Shown here: piece after piece, positions 62,891 to 64,000 of the stretch
Layout: each line of letters starts with the position of its first letter
How positions within the stretch are numbered: the stretch's first letter is position 1
Assembly: GCF_008123515.1 (NCBI RefSeq)
Contig: NZ_VSSR01000016.1
Coordinates: forward strand, 1-64,000
Source of the DNA: Bradyrhizobium cytisi
GTDB lineage: Bacteria; Pseudomonadota; Alphaproteobacteria; Rhizobiales; Xanthobacteraceae
Length of the DNA: 64,000 nt
Reading direction: 5' to 3'
Notes under the pieces: model-generated
The model's input: only the letters and a program-made list of their open reading frames with translations
Told to the model about the DNA's origin: nothing
Databases searched by the model: none
Made by a program: the position numbers and the translations under genes

Positions 62891-63742
62891 TTAGGCCGGC
62901 CCTGTCGCGATCGGCGGGCCTTTCTCCTGGCCCCATTCCGACCACGAGCCGTCATAGAGTGCGGTGTCGGTAATCCCGAGGCGATAGAGCGCGAGCGTCA
63001 GCACGCCGGCCGACACGCCGGAGCCGCAGCTCGTCACGATCGGCGCATCGAGCTTGACACCGGCGCCGGTGAAGGCGGCGCGAAGCTCCTCGAGCGGCTT
63101 CATCGTGCCGGCCGCGGCATCGAACAGCTGATTGTAAGGCACGTTGCGCGCACCGGGGATGTGACCGGAGCGGATGCCCGCGCGCGGCTCGGGCGCGCGG
63201 CCTTCGAAGCGATCGGCGGCGCGGGCGTCGATCACCTGCTCGGCGCGGCTTTCGACATTGGCGATCAGCTGCTGCATGCTGCGCACGCGCTTCGGATCGT
63301 AGCTCGCCTTGAAGCTTGCAGGCTTCGGCTTCACCTCGCCGCTCTCGACCGGACGCCCCTCGGCGCGCCACTTCTTCAGGCCGCCATTGAGGATGCGCAC
63401 ATTGCTGTGGCCGAACGCCAAAAACATCCACCACGCGCGCGGCGCAGCGACCCAGCCGCCGGCATCGTAGAGCACGACGGTATCGGCATTGGAGATGCCG
63501 AGATTGCCGACATCGCGGCCGAACTGCTCGGCGCTCGGATACATGTGCGGCAGGGGGTTGGAATGGTCAGACACCGCATCGACGTCGAAGAACACCGCGC
63601 CCGGCAGATGCGCGGCGAGATAGTCATCCTTCGGCAGCGGCAGCACGCCCGGCAGCTTGAAGCTGGCGTCGAGCACTTTGACGTTGGCATCGTTGATGTG
63701 GGCGGCGAGCCATTCGGTGGAGACGAGGGGGTCGGTGGTCAT
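62891..63742 (-). CDS. sseA: 3-mercaptopyruvate sulfurtransferase
   Basis: 283 aa with two rhodanese domains. The active-site Cys sits in SCGSGVSAGV (CG-S-G-V-[ST]-[AV] loop of the mercaptopyruvate type); WVAAPRAWWMFLAFGH closes the first domain. Transfers sulfur from mercaptopyruvate to thiols. Its stop lies two bases after that of the preceding gene on the opposite strand. Confidence 0.92.
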   Translation of the reverse strand: MTTDPLVSTEWLAAHINDANVKVLDASFKLPGVLPLPKDDYLAAHLPGAVFFDVDAVSDHSNPLPHMYPSAEQFGRDVGNLGISNADTVVLYDAGGWVAAPRAWWMFLAFGHSNVRILNGGLKKWRAEGRPVESGEVKPKPASFKASYDPKRVRSMQQLIANVESRAEQVIDARAADRFEGRAPEPRAGIRSGHIPGARNVPYNQLFDAAAGTMKPLEELRAAFTGAGVKLDAPIVTSCGSGVSAGVLTLALYRLGITDTALYDGSWSEWGQEKGPPIATGPA

Positions 63743-63768
63743 TGCATGCTCCGGCAGTTGTTCCAGTC

Positions 63769-63850
63769 GTCATGGCCGGGCTTGTCCCGGCCATCCACGT
63801 TCTTCGTCGCAGCAAAGACGTGGATGCCCGGGTCAAGCCCGGGCATGACG
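63769..63850. repeat. dispersed palindromic repeat, CATGGCCGGGC family
   Basis: CGTCATGGCCGGGCTTGTCCCGG to GCCCGGGCATGACG; nearly identical to 3357-3444. Lies between two minus-strand genes. Confidence 0.85.
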
Positions 63851-63877
63851 GAGTGTGTGGTGAGGGAGGTGTTTTCC

Positions 63878-64000
63878 TCACCCCTTCTTCTTCGGCTCCC
63901 ACTGCTCGGTCGGGCCGCCTGCATCGCGCCAGGCCGCGTAGCCGCCGGCGATGTGGGCGACGGGCTTGAGGCCCATGTCCTTTGCGGTCTTGGCCGCGAG
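63878..64000 (-). CDS. rhodanese-like domain protein, 3' end only
   Basis: Last 40 residues visible: LAAKTAKDMGLKPVAHIAGGYAAWRDAGGPTEQWEPKKKG then TGA. The pattern hIAGGYAAWR and a Lys-rich end are typical of a single rhodanese-domain protein or the C-terminal domain of a fused one. The rest lies outside the window. Confidence 0.75.
   Translation of the reverse strand, partial: LAAKTAKDMGLKPVAHIAGGYAAWRDAGGPTEQWEPKKKG

Overview
The window looks like the chromosome of a Bradyrhizobium-type alphaproteobacterium (Rhizobiales, Nitrobacteraceae). The basis is high GC, many dispersed palindromic intergenic repeats of several families, a PmtA-type phospholipid N-methyltransferase, a TPP-riboswitch-led thiO-S-G-E-C locus, perfect and imperfect Irr-type iron control elements at bfr and bfd, and an abundance of alphaproteobacterial DUF families. 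The assignment rests on pattern recognition; no database search was run.

Layout. 0-6 kb: Nudix hydrolase, a phosphatidylserine decarboxylase-type enzyme divergent from a class III aminotransferase, a membrane protein, PmtA and a GT4 glycosyltransferase; this is a lipid/envelope neighbourhood. 6-12.5 kb: a secreted L,D-transpeptidase, a GIY-YIG protein sandwiched between repeats, a DUF899 protein with a coupled small membrane protein, a divergent TPR/winged-helix regulator, a beta-propeller protein and a DUF4403 protein. 12.8-17.4 kb: a complete spermidine/putrescine-type ABC importer (ATPase, binding protein, two permeases).

17.4-28.7 kb: an 11.3 kb integrated element bounded by an exact 20-bp direct repeat. 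It carries a tyrosine integrase at the right end, an AlpA/excisionase-like protein, a RepA-like RecA-fold ATPase next to iteron-like repeats, an HK97-type capsid protein, a P27-type terminase small subunit and many small unknown genes. Almost all are on the minus strand. No large terminase, portal, tail or lysis genes are recognisable. I read it as a phage satellite or a strongly reduced prophage. This is the most interesting part of the window; it also holds three TTACC-N6-GGTAA palindromes and a small gene split by one in-frame amber codon.

28.9-34.7 kb: an amino-acid-type periplasmic binding protein, a PRC-barrel protein, a Ser-rich protein with calcium-loop-like repeats, an OmpR-type two-component system, a zinc-ribbon protein and a small lytic transglycosylase. 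34.8-39.8 kb: the thiamine locus under a TPP riboswitch. 39.9-40.5 kb: an AT-richer pocket with two overlapping unknown ORFs. 40.5-54 kb: ordinary accessory metabolism (DNA glycosylase, GSTs, short-chain dehydrogenases, VOC protein, RidA, DnaJ-like protein, hydrolase, small secreted proteins), a CtrA-box-preceded Fis/FlbD-like HTH gene and a collagen-like protein. 53.6-54.6 kb: bfr and bfd with iron control elements. 54.7-64 kb: small Gly-rich secreted proteins, an MltB-type transglycosylase, EttA, a hydroxyacid dehydrogenase, a second L,D-transpeptidase with internal 27-residue repeats, a Pro/Ala-rich membrane-anchored protein, a 3-mercaptopyruvate sulfurtransferase and the 3' end of a rhodanese-like gene running off the window.

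Functionally the host genes fall into envelope building (two L,D-transpeptidases, two lytic transglycosylases, phospholipid enzymes), thiamine synthesis, polyamine and amino-acid uptake, and iron storage.
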